A stretch of 64,000 nucleotides of DNA from Varroa destructor. Its lineage: Eukaryota > Arthropoda > Arachnida > Mesostigmata > Varroidae. Below are positions 50,280 to 62,200 of this stretch, in pieces. The translations under genes were made by a program, and so were the position numbers. Positions within the stretch are counted from its first letter, which is position 1; each line of letters begins with the position of its first letter. Location: the NCBI RefSeq assembly GCF_002443255.2, contig NW_019211454.1:53076118-53140117 (forward strand), in the 5' to 3' direction. The notes beneath the pieces were generated by a model that did not search any database, was not told the origin of the DNA, and worked only from the letters and a program-made list of their open reading frames with translations.

Positions 50280-50726
50280 AATTCAATGTAACACTGTGAT
50301 TGTGTAGTGATTTGTATGAAGTACACGAATGTTGCCATCTGCGGAGAACAAATTTGATTAGGCGTTCACAAATGCAGTTTAGTTAATGCCAAGATCCTGC
50401 CCAATCCTTGATCCGATGTTCAGAGATCTCGGCAGAATAATTAGTTAGAGAGAGGGATAGTTATTAATTTCGCAAGAGAACGCTCGCCACACAGCGAATG
50501 GACCGAAGTATTGATATTCCTCGTTTACAGGATAGTCTGGAATGGATTTCGATACAGCCAGATATTCTAACTGGACACTAAAGTATGATAATTAAATTTC
50601 TTATTCAAGTATATATCAGGAACTATTTGTCAAAGGCGCTGCTCTTTACGGATGCTAACTTCTGCTCAAGCCGTCATACAATAACAGAATATACTAAACA
50701 GAAAAAGAGCCGTTTGGATTCGACAG

Positions 50727-50751
50727 ATATATACATGTATATATATATATA
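50727..50751. repeat. AT-rich microsatellite
   Basis: An ATATATACATGTATATATATATAT-type run. Confidence 0.85.
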
Positions 50752-51622
50752 AAGACAGTACTTCGACATCTATAAATGTAGGGTGTAGATGGTTCGAGTT
50801 TACCAGTTCGCATCTAAACACAGTTTGTGTCAGCAAAAAAATACCGCCAAAATAAGAGAGCTGAACATGAGATGTCTTAAACTTCGAATTTTTCATTTTC
50901 CAGCTATGTTCTGTCCTTTTTTACCTAATCGAAATATTAGGATGTAACAATAAGGCTAAGTGATGATGAAGTAAGAGATTTACCAAACAGTCTTCACAGA
51001 TGTGACAAACGTACATTATTGTGAAGCTTTTCGGGATAGTTGGCTGCAGTTTCATTCCCATACGCTAAAGTATGCCTAAGGACCACGAAGATAATCACAA
51101 CGAACTAAACAAATGTTAGTAGATCATCATATTAGGATATGATGATATATAAATATTAGATATCTGAGTGAAAAAAAAAGTTACTTTTTTTTATTAGGAG
51201 ATTACTGTTAGAAACGTTAACTTGACTTGCAGCAAATATGTTGACTGTCTCTCTAAAGCTTTCAGAAACCTTAAAAAGCATTTTTCGAATCTCTAACTAA
51301 AACTTTCAGAAATATAAGGGACAACTTAACGCATGTGCTGTACTCAACTAGGAGAATTAACCGTGTGTGCTTTGATTATTGATTTAACAATAATCGAGGG
51401 ATGTGATCCGTGTTCTATTAGAAAAATAAGTTCCTTCCGTCACGAACAGAGCTAGTTATCTATTACTGCGGCAACGTGTTAAATTTGTTTCTATAGAGTT
51501 GCTCGACGCACCAAACATTTTCATTTTGAGGTCTATGAAGCAGCTTCGTTGAATTCGTCAGCTTGAAACATAAGCATACGACTCCTGCTTTTCTTAACGG
51601 CACAGAACGTCTGTGGAAACAC

Positions 51623-51753
51623 TGAACGCCACTTGGGAATGGTATACGGTCTTACTTAACGGTCAATGGAATATGCAGACTCAACGAAATGTTTCGCCCG
51701 GACAGAGACGTCCCGTCAGAGGACCTGTTCATGTGTCCTCATTTTGCGCTGCT
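51623..51753 (+). repeat. Dispersed repeat, copy B
   Basis: Diverged direct copy of the element at 50154-50279. The 78-codon frame crossing it (51613-51849) is interrupted in copy A, so no coding role is implied. Confidence 0.75.
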
Positions 51754-51849
51754 GATATAGCAGAAAGGGACGAATGGCTAGTAACAATACAGTACAACAA
51801 GGAATCGCATAGAAAAACCCTAACAACGAAGTCACTTTCTTTGAAATAA

Positions 51850-52505
51850 TTTCGTCACAGTCTTAACAATATTTAAAAACACGAGAACAAATTGTGTTCG
51901 TTTGCATTGGCGGTGTTATGCTCCGCCGTAGGATAATTCTACTTTGATTCTTTATTGGTTAGTTCTCCTTGTAGATATTGATACCGTTGGCAAGGTTGAC
52001 GAGAACAATGATGGTGTTGACAGGGGTGCGAGTGCCCATCATCGACCCTGATGCGTTCGTTTGAATGTCAGATGAATCAGTTTTGAACAACTTTAAATCC
52101 CAGATGGAGCGCTTTGCTCACCCTGCAAAGAACCCTGTCGATTTTCGTCAAATTTAGTAACTCCTATAATAGCAATTCGGCTATCACACGGCTTGGGATA
52201 TCAGGCTGTTAGAGGCCAGACGAGAGATCGTTCATGAAAGCAAAATGCTATCACTGCCAGTTGGAAAAATACGTCTGGAGGATCCGCTATAAGGCGAACA
52301 TTTCATTACTTCATTACTAGAAAATTCAAGAGACACTTCTGGCTAAGGGTCTGCCGAGGGAAAACATTTACGTATCGCATAGTGTCATACATATGAGCTA
52401 GAATAACTAACTAATCAATGCAGTTCGGCTCAAGGCTTTTACATACAGATATAACGTATTTAATCCTAAAAATTCATCCTAGCTACGTCTGTGTGTGTGT
52501 GTGTG

Positions 52506-52544
<39 letters not shown>

Positions 52545-54400
52545 TGTACTAATTAAGGGGATGTTTAATGTAATGAAAAAGTCTCTAAAAATGTTGCAGG
52601 TAAGGAGTGACGCAAACTGGAAATCCTATTTGAGGATTTCTTTCTGAGCTTTACATCCATCGCTGCTGTTAACGATTGCTTCAGACACCTGACTTTCTTG
52701 TTTGAATTTTCACCACGGTATTCGAGTTTGTAGTCAGCTTAAGAACATGAAACAACAGTTTCATATACTATAACCGTGTAACACAATGTAGTTGAATTAC
52801 GAGTCATGATAAGGCCCCTTCCTAATGGATTTAGTGAAAGTGAGCGATGTTTATCGGTCTACTTGGGACTTGACAAATACTATTATTCTGTATGTAGCAA
52901 CAGAATACGTCAAACCGTAAATGGATTTTCTATTTCTCGTATTGCTGATATGTATTATGTTCGACGCATACAGCTATTAAAAAGGTTTGTTTATATCCCT
53001 TTGCGCCTTCGAATATTTTGGGTAAACCTATATATATGTGTATACATATTTTTCCGTCAATCAAGAGAAGACACATACCGAGATCAGCGCCATAAAATGT
53101 TTTTGGGGAAATTCACTGACAAACATTTATTATTTATTCTAATATTGGAATTACCACGTTATGCTATGAAGTGAACTGAAGTAACGACTGTTGATGACGA
53201 ACGCAAATTAAGACACAATCTTTGCTAGAAGGAAATTTACCTTGCCTTGTCAACTAACCGTACAATATATAAATTCATGTAGTAAACTGAACCTTCTGAA
53301 AAATACGTTTCCGGGCGAAGTTTGCCCCTGGAAAACAACATATCGTTTATCTCTGCTTGCCAACGAGTGCCCTTTTGCCTTAAGACGCTTCAACACATGC
53401 TACTGTATGCAGAGTAGCCCTATTAACATTCACACGAGGGCGGGCTGTCTTGTAGGGGCCATCGACGTTTCTCTACGTACAGTCAGCCTACCCAACCGAA
53501 ATCTTGTCAACGAGGTGGGAGGCTGCAATCATCCGCAACAAACCAATTGTGTCGAGCGAAGGCTGTAAACTACACCAAAGTAAGCGAAGCGTTAATGCAA
53601 ATAATTACTATATATGAAGCTATCTTGCCTTAGGGAGCAGCGCTAAGAATATTTTGACAACAAACATAAGACGCAGGGCAAAACCCTGGTCATTTCCACG
53701 TTAATACAAGTACGTATATATGCTTGATATACGCCAATACTATCGATGGGGAGAACGAGTTGACACATGGCAACAATGATTCATCGCGAACCAAGTCAAG
53801 CTCAGTAGCAACTACTCGATCAATGACTCAAAATGCTGCAACTGCAGGTGTCTCGCTATTGCAAAATCTTAAGTGATGAAATTACTTAGTTTTCCATTAC
53901 GAACAGGCACAAAGATATCGTAATCCAGGCTATTTTGTTTTATATATTGAAAAAACTGCCGGAAAGTGGTTTTTAAATTTGTTATTTTCTAGGTACCTGT
54001 GCGCTTTCTATGTATGCCATACCGACCTTATAAAATGAAGCTATGTTTTTTACGGTCATTTGGAAAGGGTCACTGAATTTTTTGAAAAGTTATGCCAATC
54101 ATCCAATCGTCCCATACCCGTCATACTATTATATACTCACAGAACGGCCGAATGTAACTCATGGAATTCACCAACGAATCATCAGTTGCGGCGCAAATTA
54201 ATTGCTGCCATGATAATTAATATCATTAAACATATTAAATAAGAACAGTACACTGCAAGGGTATCTTACTGAATTTTTCAGCCTCGTCAAACTTATTAGC
54301 AGCAGTCTGCCGTAATTATCTATCTATCTATATATGCATACACAGAACAATGCTTTGGAACCGTTTTCGGCCTTTGCAGCCATCATAGTCGTCATCATTG
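51850..54400. other. AT-rich stretch without recognisable genes
   Basis: Two plus-strand frames, 52806-53174 (122 codons) and 53242-53568 (108 codons), are longer than usual for AT-rich sequence but contain no domain or splice pattern I recognise. Confidence 0.4.
52491..52543. repeat. (GT)n microsatellite
   Basis: About 26 GT units with a single GC interruption. Confidence 0.95.
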
Positions 54401-55850
54401 CTGCAAAAATCAGCTTCAGATGCTCATTATTTATTCTGAAACATTATTGCACAACGAAACCTTCTCTTCCACTAGGAGAAGGAGACACATCGAGCAGCTT
54501 GGTCATACAGAGCCGGGAACGCAAAGGACGTTGCTGGGTGGGCGTGTGGGTGGTAAATAGAGAAGTCAAAGCACGAAGCTTTTGAGAGTCACAGCAATCG
54601 GGTGTACGGGGAAGGTTCCGGGGAGAACATAAGGGGCAGATGGGTACAAGTTTTCTTCTTCGTAGTTGATCCTCGTACTTTCCATTACTGATTGCCCTCC
54701 TTATCCGCTTATCCTGCCGGGCGCTACCCCTGGGTCTTTTTGCGAACAGAGGAGCTGGCCAAACCAAGAGTGGGGGTTTCCTTTTGCTCCCCTTCGCCGC
54801 CGGCAGTTAGAGTAGCAGTAAAGAGCAAACAGCAAAAAGTATATTTGTAGAGAGAAAGGGCAAGTGTAAGAGAGAAAAAAAGAGAGGGAAAGTGAGAACA
54901 GGAATCAGCGGACAAGGGAACGAGGTACGAATGAATCGTCATCAGCAGCGCTAGCAGCAGGAGAACCTATTTGCGTTGTCACTGACGAACGGCGCAGTAG
55001 AAGCAAGCGGCTAACGGTAGAGCGTTTGTGTGGAAAGAACAGGCGGGTGAGCGCGCTCTACCAGGCTGTGTTATGGATAATTCTCCGACGGCGAACCTCC
55101 AAAAGTACGACAAATCAGCCAACCAACCTAGCAACGCTACAGCATCTAGTTGCCTTAAACCAGCCAGTAATGCCCTATACGACCGTTACGCCATTACTAG
55201 TGCTGCAGCTCACAGGCGGGCATTTGACGGCCACAGCCGAGCATAGCCTAGGAGAACCTAAAGCCTGTAGGGTCATGTTACAATTCGATGCCCAGAGTTA
55301 GTCCGACCAATGGGAAGAGCCAACGAGAACTGCAAACTTCTTATCAGGAAACGGAATCACCAGGAGCGGAGGAGCAGCTCCTGGTCAGGGGGCGAATGAG
55401 GAGAAATGGCAGAAGAGAAGATCGGGAGACAGAAGAGGCGTCCAATGGTAGAACTGGCAACACAGTCGCAAATGGATGGATAAACTCTATAACAGCAGCC
55501 TTCAGCATGACGAGGCTGTAGGTGGATCGAGGAAAAAGAAGCAAAAGTAGGTGGGACGGCGAAACAAGCAAGCGAATAAGGAGGGGACACTGAACGCGAA
55601 AACGCTCAAGTAGAATGATTCCAACGTTAATTCTACTAGCAAACAGCGACAAACAAAACATCCTCGCGAGCAATTGACGAACGAACAACCAGCTAGAGCA
55701 TAATTATTTCGCCTACTGCGAGATTATTCCCAGTAGGCAGCCACTAGAGCATAACATGCCACACAGCGTTCGCTTCCCCGATGATGGCCGAACAAAAAGT
55801 CCGACGAGACGTGCTGAAAGCGAAATCAACTGAGAAGGAAAGGAAATGAA
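54400..55850. other. GC-rich island, unknown
   Basis: Purine-rich on the plus strand (GGGAAAG and GAGAAAG strings near 54840-54910) with overlapping frames on both strands, up to 114 codons on the minus strand. A small plus-strand frame from an ATG near 55073 (MDNSPTANLQKYDKSANQ) ends at a TAG near 55246 and is unrecognised. Promoter or untranslated exon seems as likely as coding. Confidence 0.25.
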
Positions 55851-58800
55851 ATGACTCTGTTTGAGGATGACAAGGAGTATGAAGGATACATATGGGCGTG
55901 TTGTAGTTGACAGCTACTCAGAGCAAGTATCAATGTACAGCACAAATTCATTCCATTGATAATTTTGCAAAAATTACTTTAGCGAAAGTTAGTAAAACTT
56001 GTCTGAGGTTTGTTTAAGTTGTAATGTGTATCATAGCAGTGTTAATTAACGTCAACTTTGCCGTAAACAGGAAAGATCAATCGGTAATAAATAAAACTTT
56101 GTTGAATTTGATCGTTCCTTCCTTCGTAATCATCTACAGGGTCAATCAATTCTACATCACGCGCAGACATTAAGTCATCAAACAATCCATTTAATAAGAA
56201 CAGTCCCGTGAAGTAAGTGCATATCTTGTCTACTAAAGTAATCAACCGAGAGATAATGGACAATTAGGTTATTAGAAGTATAAGATTAGCGAAGAGCATC
56301 AACGCAAGCCAAGGTATGGCTATCCACTTATGGAAGATCCAGTCAAATAATATAAAAAATAAAAACTTTTTGAATGATGAATAGAAAGATTTCGAAAGCT
56401 TTGTAACACTGTCAGCAAAAGAACCACTGCGAAACGGAAATAGTCAGCAGAAACCGGCAGAAATTATGCCGCAAGTTAATATCACACAAACTGTGCATTC
56501 TCTGATCACTTTTTTTATATTGAGGAAGTGCAAATAATAATATTTGTATCATTACAGCAATGATTCTAAACAAACACGAGCGTTGAACTACAAAGTATGT
56601 AAAATAAACCAACATCAAAGATCGCGGGTAAGGTATCCTTGTTAGTATTTGATGACTATAACATTTTTTTTGTGCTCTTTAATGGCAATTTCCTACCCGA
56701 CTCAAATAGCCTTCGATTATCTGATCGTTCTCAGATATGTATCAGCATAAATCTTGAAGCAGATGCTTCAGGATCAGCCATCTGATATAATTTACCTCGT
56801 CAAAATATGCTAGAAGTGGAAAAACAAGGAAGAAAGGAGTGCGAAAATAAAGATCGAATTAGAAATCAAGTATATGAATGGCGCTAAATTTTCATAGTAC
56901 CTGGAAAAGACTCATCTGTTATCGAAGAAAATTGAATTAAGTATAACATATTTGATCTATATATGACCTGTTGAAAACGCTCGGCGTTTACCGATCCTCT
57001 TAATTTTAGGACAACTGAATGTGTATGGGTAATGTAGAGTTATGAGAAAAAGTATAGAATAACAGAACACTTCTTGAATTGCAACATGAACATATTGGAT
57101 CGAGTATTAAAAAATCACTCGGATCATTCGAGGATATTTTTATGTTCGAAGGAAGCGGGTTTTGGTTGTACAGAAATTCAAATTGTGTGTTTAGAAGTTA
57201 TACGCGGTAAATAGCACAAACAAATATGTCCCAGGTTTATATGTGAAAATATTCGATCAGTCTAAGCTGTTAAGCTTCAGCTTGATGTGAGGTCAATGAC
57301 TGGGTTTGCCCTATCTATTTTGACTCACACGTGAAAAGAACTAGGTGCTTCAGATGAAAGTAATAACAGTTGCTGATGATTTTTCTTGATCGTGCAGTTC
57401 CAGAGCAGAATCGTTCAAAGCGTTGATGAAGGTCACCAGAAATTAGGTTCGTATAGGCTATGACCGATAGCGACCAATAGCGACTGTTTTACATTATCTA
57501 ACCTCAATGGCAAATCGTAAACATCGCTTGTTTTGAACTCACGAGCACCACTTTTTTTTAGATAGCTTATTCTATAGGCGATAGCTAACTACGCAGTACA
57601 TTGGACCCATTTAAAGCAAATAGAATGCCACTCGAAGGCCCAGTGTCCAGCCAATCATGTTAGCCTTAGTATCCCATTAAACAATAAATTACATAACAAA
57701 TACACTTTTTACCTATGTAAGTGTCCGACGTTACCATTAGGCGTTGTTAGGTTACCGTTAGGCGTTGTTAGGTTACCGTTAGGCGTTAGGACTTCTATTT
57801 GGCGAGTTATGGGGATATTTTTTACCTAAACGTTTCAATGTGTCTGACAAGTCCCGAGAAATGCCATAAACCATGAACAGCTTATGTCCACTTTGGGTGT
57901 TTCGATCAGAGCGATGACAGAAGAACATAATACACTAGTTCAATATCGCCTATTGCGCCCAAGCGTCTTTGTCATAAGTTTTACGTAAATTTACCAAAGT
58001 GACCTTTTCGCATTTCGTTGATAATACATTATTCGTAACATTAGGGCTGTTTTATTTGATATTCACTTGTCGTTATTGATTTACTCATACCATATACAAA
58101 TTCAAAGTTTTACTTTAGTATACTTTATCACAATACAATGGTACAATAATATCTAAAACGTGCTGCTCGTACTCCTTCTAGACTGTCCAGTGGCTAATGC
58201 TTTTTATTTTCATAGTCGTAGCCATTTTTATACGCTCGGCAGAAGTTTGTTCAGAAGAAACTCGACACCCAGTTATCGTCTTTGTTCAGCCGAGTTGAAC
58301 TTCAGAAGGCTCAGAGGCTTTACCGGGGCCTGAGCTGGAAACGTTTCTTGTCGGAATGGTCCTGGCTGGAGTTCACTCCTAGCTGTGATTCGACAGGGGA
58401 AGGTTTCTATTCGGCTTTTCCGAGATGATCGCTCGAGTGACCACAGCACACGTAGAAATTTTTCATATATTCAGCGTCGTGGCTCCTTTTAAGCATAAAG
58501 ACGTTTCCGTCTTTTAGATGGGGCCGTCCGTTTACGACGCACAGGCGTGTTGCCCTTTTGCTTTCCGTTAGGTAGAGATACGTTCTGATTATAGGTATCT
58601 ACTTACCCCTGCCATCTCATTAGATGCACTTTATATATTTTTACGAGTCGTTGGTGAAGAGTCTCGTATTAAGCAAAAGGCTTATTTTTACACGTACATC
58701 GAAAGACATGCATTATATCAAAGGCATTTAAGTTAGTTTCCATTAGCTGTGAAGGCCCAAGGTTATTCCGTTTGGAAATATAGTAGCGCTGGGAGACGCT

Positions 58801-59100
58801 GTAAATAGTAATTTAGGGTGTAGTCTTTTCTCAGTCGAGCATGATGGGCTACATATAGCAATTATATATGCCACGCACATACTTAGAATTCAGGTTACAG
58901 TAAGGGGCTGAACTGTACAATACCCTAACCAACAGTGGGAGGCAAGGAGACAACGCAGGAATGAGGCAGACGGTGTACATTTGAATATAGAGAAACGTCA
59001 AGTATCTCTATAGCCAATATCGTTTATCCACATATATTCGTAAAGTACGTATATAGTATTTCTAGATTATTATAACAGGTATTATGAACGAATAATATTA
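55851..59100. other. AT-rich stretch without recognisable genes
   Basis: Very few open frames. Contains the tandem array at 57730-57788. Confidence 0.5.
57730..57788. repeat. TTAGG-rich tandem array, 21-base unit
   Basis: Nearly three copies of GTTACCGTTAGGCGTTGTTAG (57730-57750, 57751-57771, 57772-57788). The first unit differs by one base, and the last is cut short and followed by another TTAGG. Each unit contains TTAGG, the common arthropod telomere motif, once internally and once across the unit junction. Confidence 0.9.
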
Positions 59101-60733
59101 ATCTCTACTGTCGGTATTCTGACTATTGCTTGACAAGTTTGCTGCATCGTTCTGCTGTTGTTGCATTTAGAACTAATTCCCATCTTCGACTAAAACTCAC
59201 TTCTTCCGCGTCACCGCGATCAACGGCGTTCTATTCTATCACTATCGCGGTACATATCGAAGCTTCAACACAAAATCGCTTCTCTTGCAACAGAAACAGG
59301 TACACGATTACCCGTCGACTGGTGTTATGGTGCCCAACCCAGCTCACAATTAAGCCCTCTTCAAATGCAGGCAGTGCCTCGTTCAACGCGTCAGTATCCC
59401 AAGGGACATAGTGTTGACACTCGCCCACTCGAATGTTACCTGCTGCATACTACATATCCACGCAGTCATCATTTTCAATCCGAGTGCACTCTACATAACT
59501 TCGCTAGCAGCGCATAACCGTCCTCACGAAAACTGTAGTGAAACATCTCATTTTTTAACCCGTCGGGTCACGTCTATGAGCCGGTGTTGAAAACAGTTTT
59601 GTTGAGCCAACATCCATCTAGACAACAATTAGAGTTAGAGTAGACAAACAAAAAGGTCTTTATCCCTGACGGACACTCCCGTGACTAAAATGGCAGCGGC
59701 GCTAGTTGTGCAGGAGTTTATACAGGTTCGAATACGGAAAAGCGTATCCGCGTACTGCTACGGTGAGCGATGAAGCATTCGATGAGTAGTCGGGTCTGGC
59801 TGGTGTTATTCGGGCGTTCGTGAGCGCAAGTTAACTTTCGTGATGATTCTTTTGTGTCTTGAAAGTATTCGGAAAATCGTCAATAGTTTGTTGGCAAATG
59901 TCTTTTTGGAGCTTTGTGAAACACTGCGTTGATCCATTTCACCTATAATTCTAACCGCTTAACAACAATGATACTAACTGTAACCTCTGTTACAGTGAGC
60001 TTATATGATCAACAAATAACATATAATTTAAGGTGTCAACTAGCTCAGCTTGCCGGATAGGAAGACCTATGCTGGACGTGAAATAAACAAGCTAACGGGT
60101 CCTTTTGTCGTATGAGTGCGCCATTGGCTTGTACAGAGCCGCTCCCAAAGAGATCCAACGTAGATTACTGGCATAATTGTAATGGTTGACGCTTTTTGAC
60201 AGGTCGGTGCAGAACAAATAATGTTCAAGAAAATTGCCTAGGTGATCCGTTTAGGTAATCGAAAATTGCCGGCTCAGATATGATTCTACTTAGTACAGAA
60301 GCCATAGCAAGATTTCAAAGGTATGCGGTATACATCACAAGTAATACCTAATTGGGTGAGGATGAAATGTTATTCTGTAAATCTCTGCGTAGAATTTTTT
60401 TTCACGCAATCAGGCCTAAACAGCAACACGGACGAAGGTTTTATTTGAAACGCTTAGAGACTTATGGCCATGATGACCATTGATCATCTCGCTAAGAGCA
60501 AAGTTGACTTCCTCAAACACGCGACATCAACGTTTGTTAAGGGAACTACCGCAATAGGTTGTAAGAAGCATTGTATCTAACATTGTATAGTCAAGTACAA
60601 GTTTAAATGTAATTTTTTTAGTTGCGGAGCTTACTATTATCGTGGACTGAACAGTTTCCGTCAACTTAAGTCAAAAAACTATATTATTATAAATTATATT
60701 CTTAAGAACTTGTATTATTGCTATAGTTAGTAT

Positions 60734-61135
60734 ATGAATAATCTGGAGCTTTCAATGAAAGTGACGTACAATGCGTCTTGGCAAAAAGTGTCTATGACAG
60801 AGCAGTGCAATAGTCACATGTTGCAACCTTCAATGATAAAGGTTCTAACGGACATGTCGCCGCTTTATTTAACAATTGTGTGGTTTTACATTGGTTTTAT
60901 ATGGCAATATATTGATGACTCTAAGGCCATAACGAGAGATCTGTTTAGCAAGACTAATTGCTTATATAGTTTAAAGAAGGTCTGTCAGAGGCAGACACCC
61001 TGTTTGGATACAAAGCAAACTTTTCTGGTGAACCTGCATATAACCTTAAACAATGTTGCTAGACCACAGGAAATAGTAAACCGCTGCGTATTACTTCCGA
61101 AGGCTGCCATCATCGGGTGTCGGATATTGTATTAA
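60734..61135 (+). other. Unusually long open frame in AT-rich DNA, unidentified
   Basis: 133 codons from an ATG to a TAA, in a region where frames this long are rare. The protein would have one hydrophobic segment (YLTIVWFYIGFIW) and several cysteines, with no domain I recognise. No splice sites or promoter were identified. It could be a small gene, a retroelement remnant or chance. Confidence 0.2.
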
Positions 61136-61149
61136 TTCTGTTAGTGTGA

Positions 61150-62200
61150 CTCTGACTAGCGTGCGCGGCTCATATGAATCCTAACGCTGTTCTGATATGG
61201 CTCCAAATGCGTCTACCAGCCCCCTGTTCGTTAGGCTACCTGCCTACAAATGCAAACGCAGTGCCATAGGCATATACGAGCTCCTCGCTTCTACTACTGC
61301 TTTCCGCAAAACGGCCAATTGCAAACGCAACGAGCCACCAGCGACGTTCGTGTTGAATACTATGGCGATTTCTGCTGGCGCTGACGTCTGTTTCGCCATC
61401 GTCGCCCGTCCTCGTTTCAATTTTTCGTACTTTGCTGCCCCAGCAAGTACCAGTTAGAACGCTCAAATGCTGTTACCGTTACAGCTAGCACCAGTACGAC
61501 TAGCCATGCCGTTACTGCGTCTGTTGTTGCCGTAGCTACATCGAAAATTGCAGACTTTCGATAGCGAACGGACGATACGAGGCAGACAGGGTTCTTCTAC
61601 CAAACACCGGTTGCCGGTTGCCTACGTTCGCCTCCTCGTATTCAATGGGAGAACGGAGTTGAGAACGAGCACTGAACAGGATCGCGCTGCTTCAGAGGGA
61701 AGAGCTCAGAGGCAAACTCCGACGAGAAGGGTAGCAGGAATTGATAGGGGCCGAAGAACTGGGGATAACAACTCAGCGTAACGCGAGGAGTCAGGTGGTT
61801 CTTGAATCAGCTGCTACTGCTGCCGCTGCTATTTCTGCTTATGCAACCGCAGTCGATGCTGCCTTTACCGTTATTGACGCATTCGATTCGAACCCTCGTT
61901 GAACACCACTGGCAGCGAACGCAAAAAAAAGGTTAACACTGCTACTCAGCCTGTCAACAACTGCACTTGCACCCCTATGCACCCACAGATCCGGGCATCC
62001 CTCATACAGCTGCTTGCGGGCTATAAGCGGTTTCAGCCCGGCCTTGAAGGGCTTATAGTACGCAGTCCTTTCTCTTCTTCGTCTGCTACCTTTCTGTAAC
62101 GTTCACTCATAACTTTTGTACGCAACAAACGCAGGAAAGGGCTGTTGTGTCTTCCTTTCGGCGAGGCAAGCGCCATGCAGATTCTCACTACCGTCAATGC
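61150..62200. other. GC-rich island, unknown
   Basis: Triplet-rich sequence (GCTGCTACTGCTGCCGCTGC near 61810) with overlapping frames on both strands, the longest 86 codons at 61197-61457. None is recognisable. Confidence 0.25.

Noticed and set aside
59720..59760. Box B-like GGTTCGAATAC
   Set aside because: No box A upstream and no cloverleaf pairing.
61870..61900. Box B-like GGTTCGAATCG on the minus strand
   Set aside because: No box A at tRNA spacing and no pairing acceptor stem.
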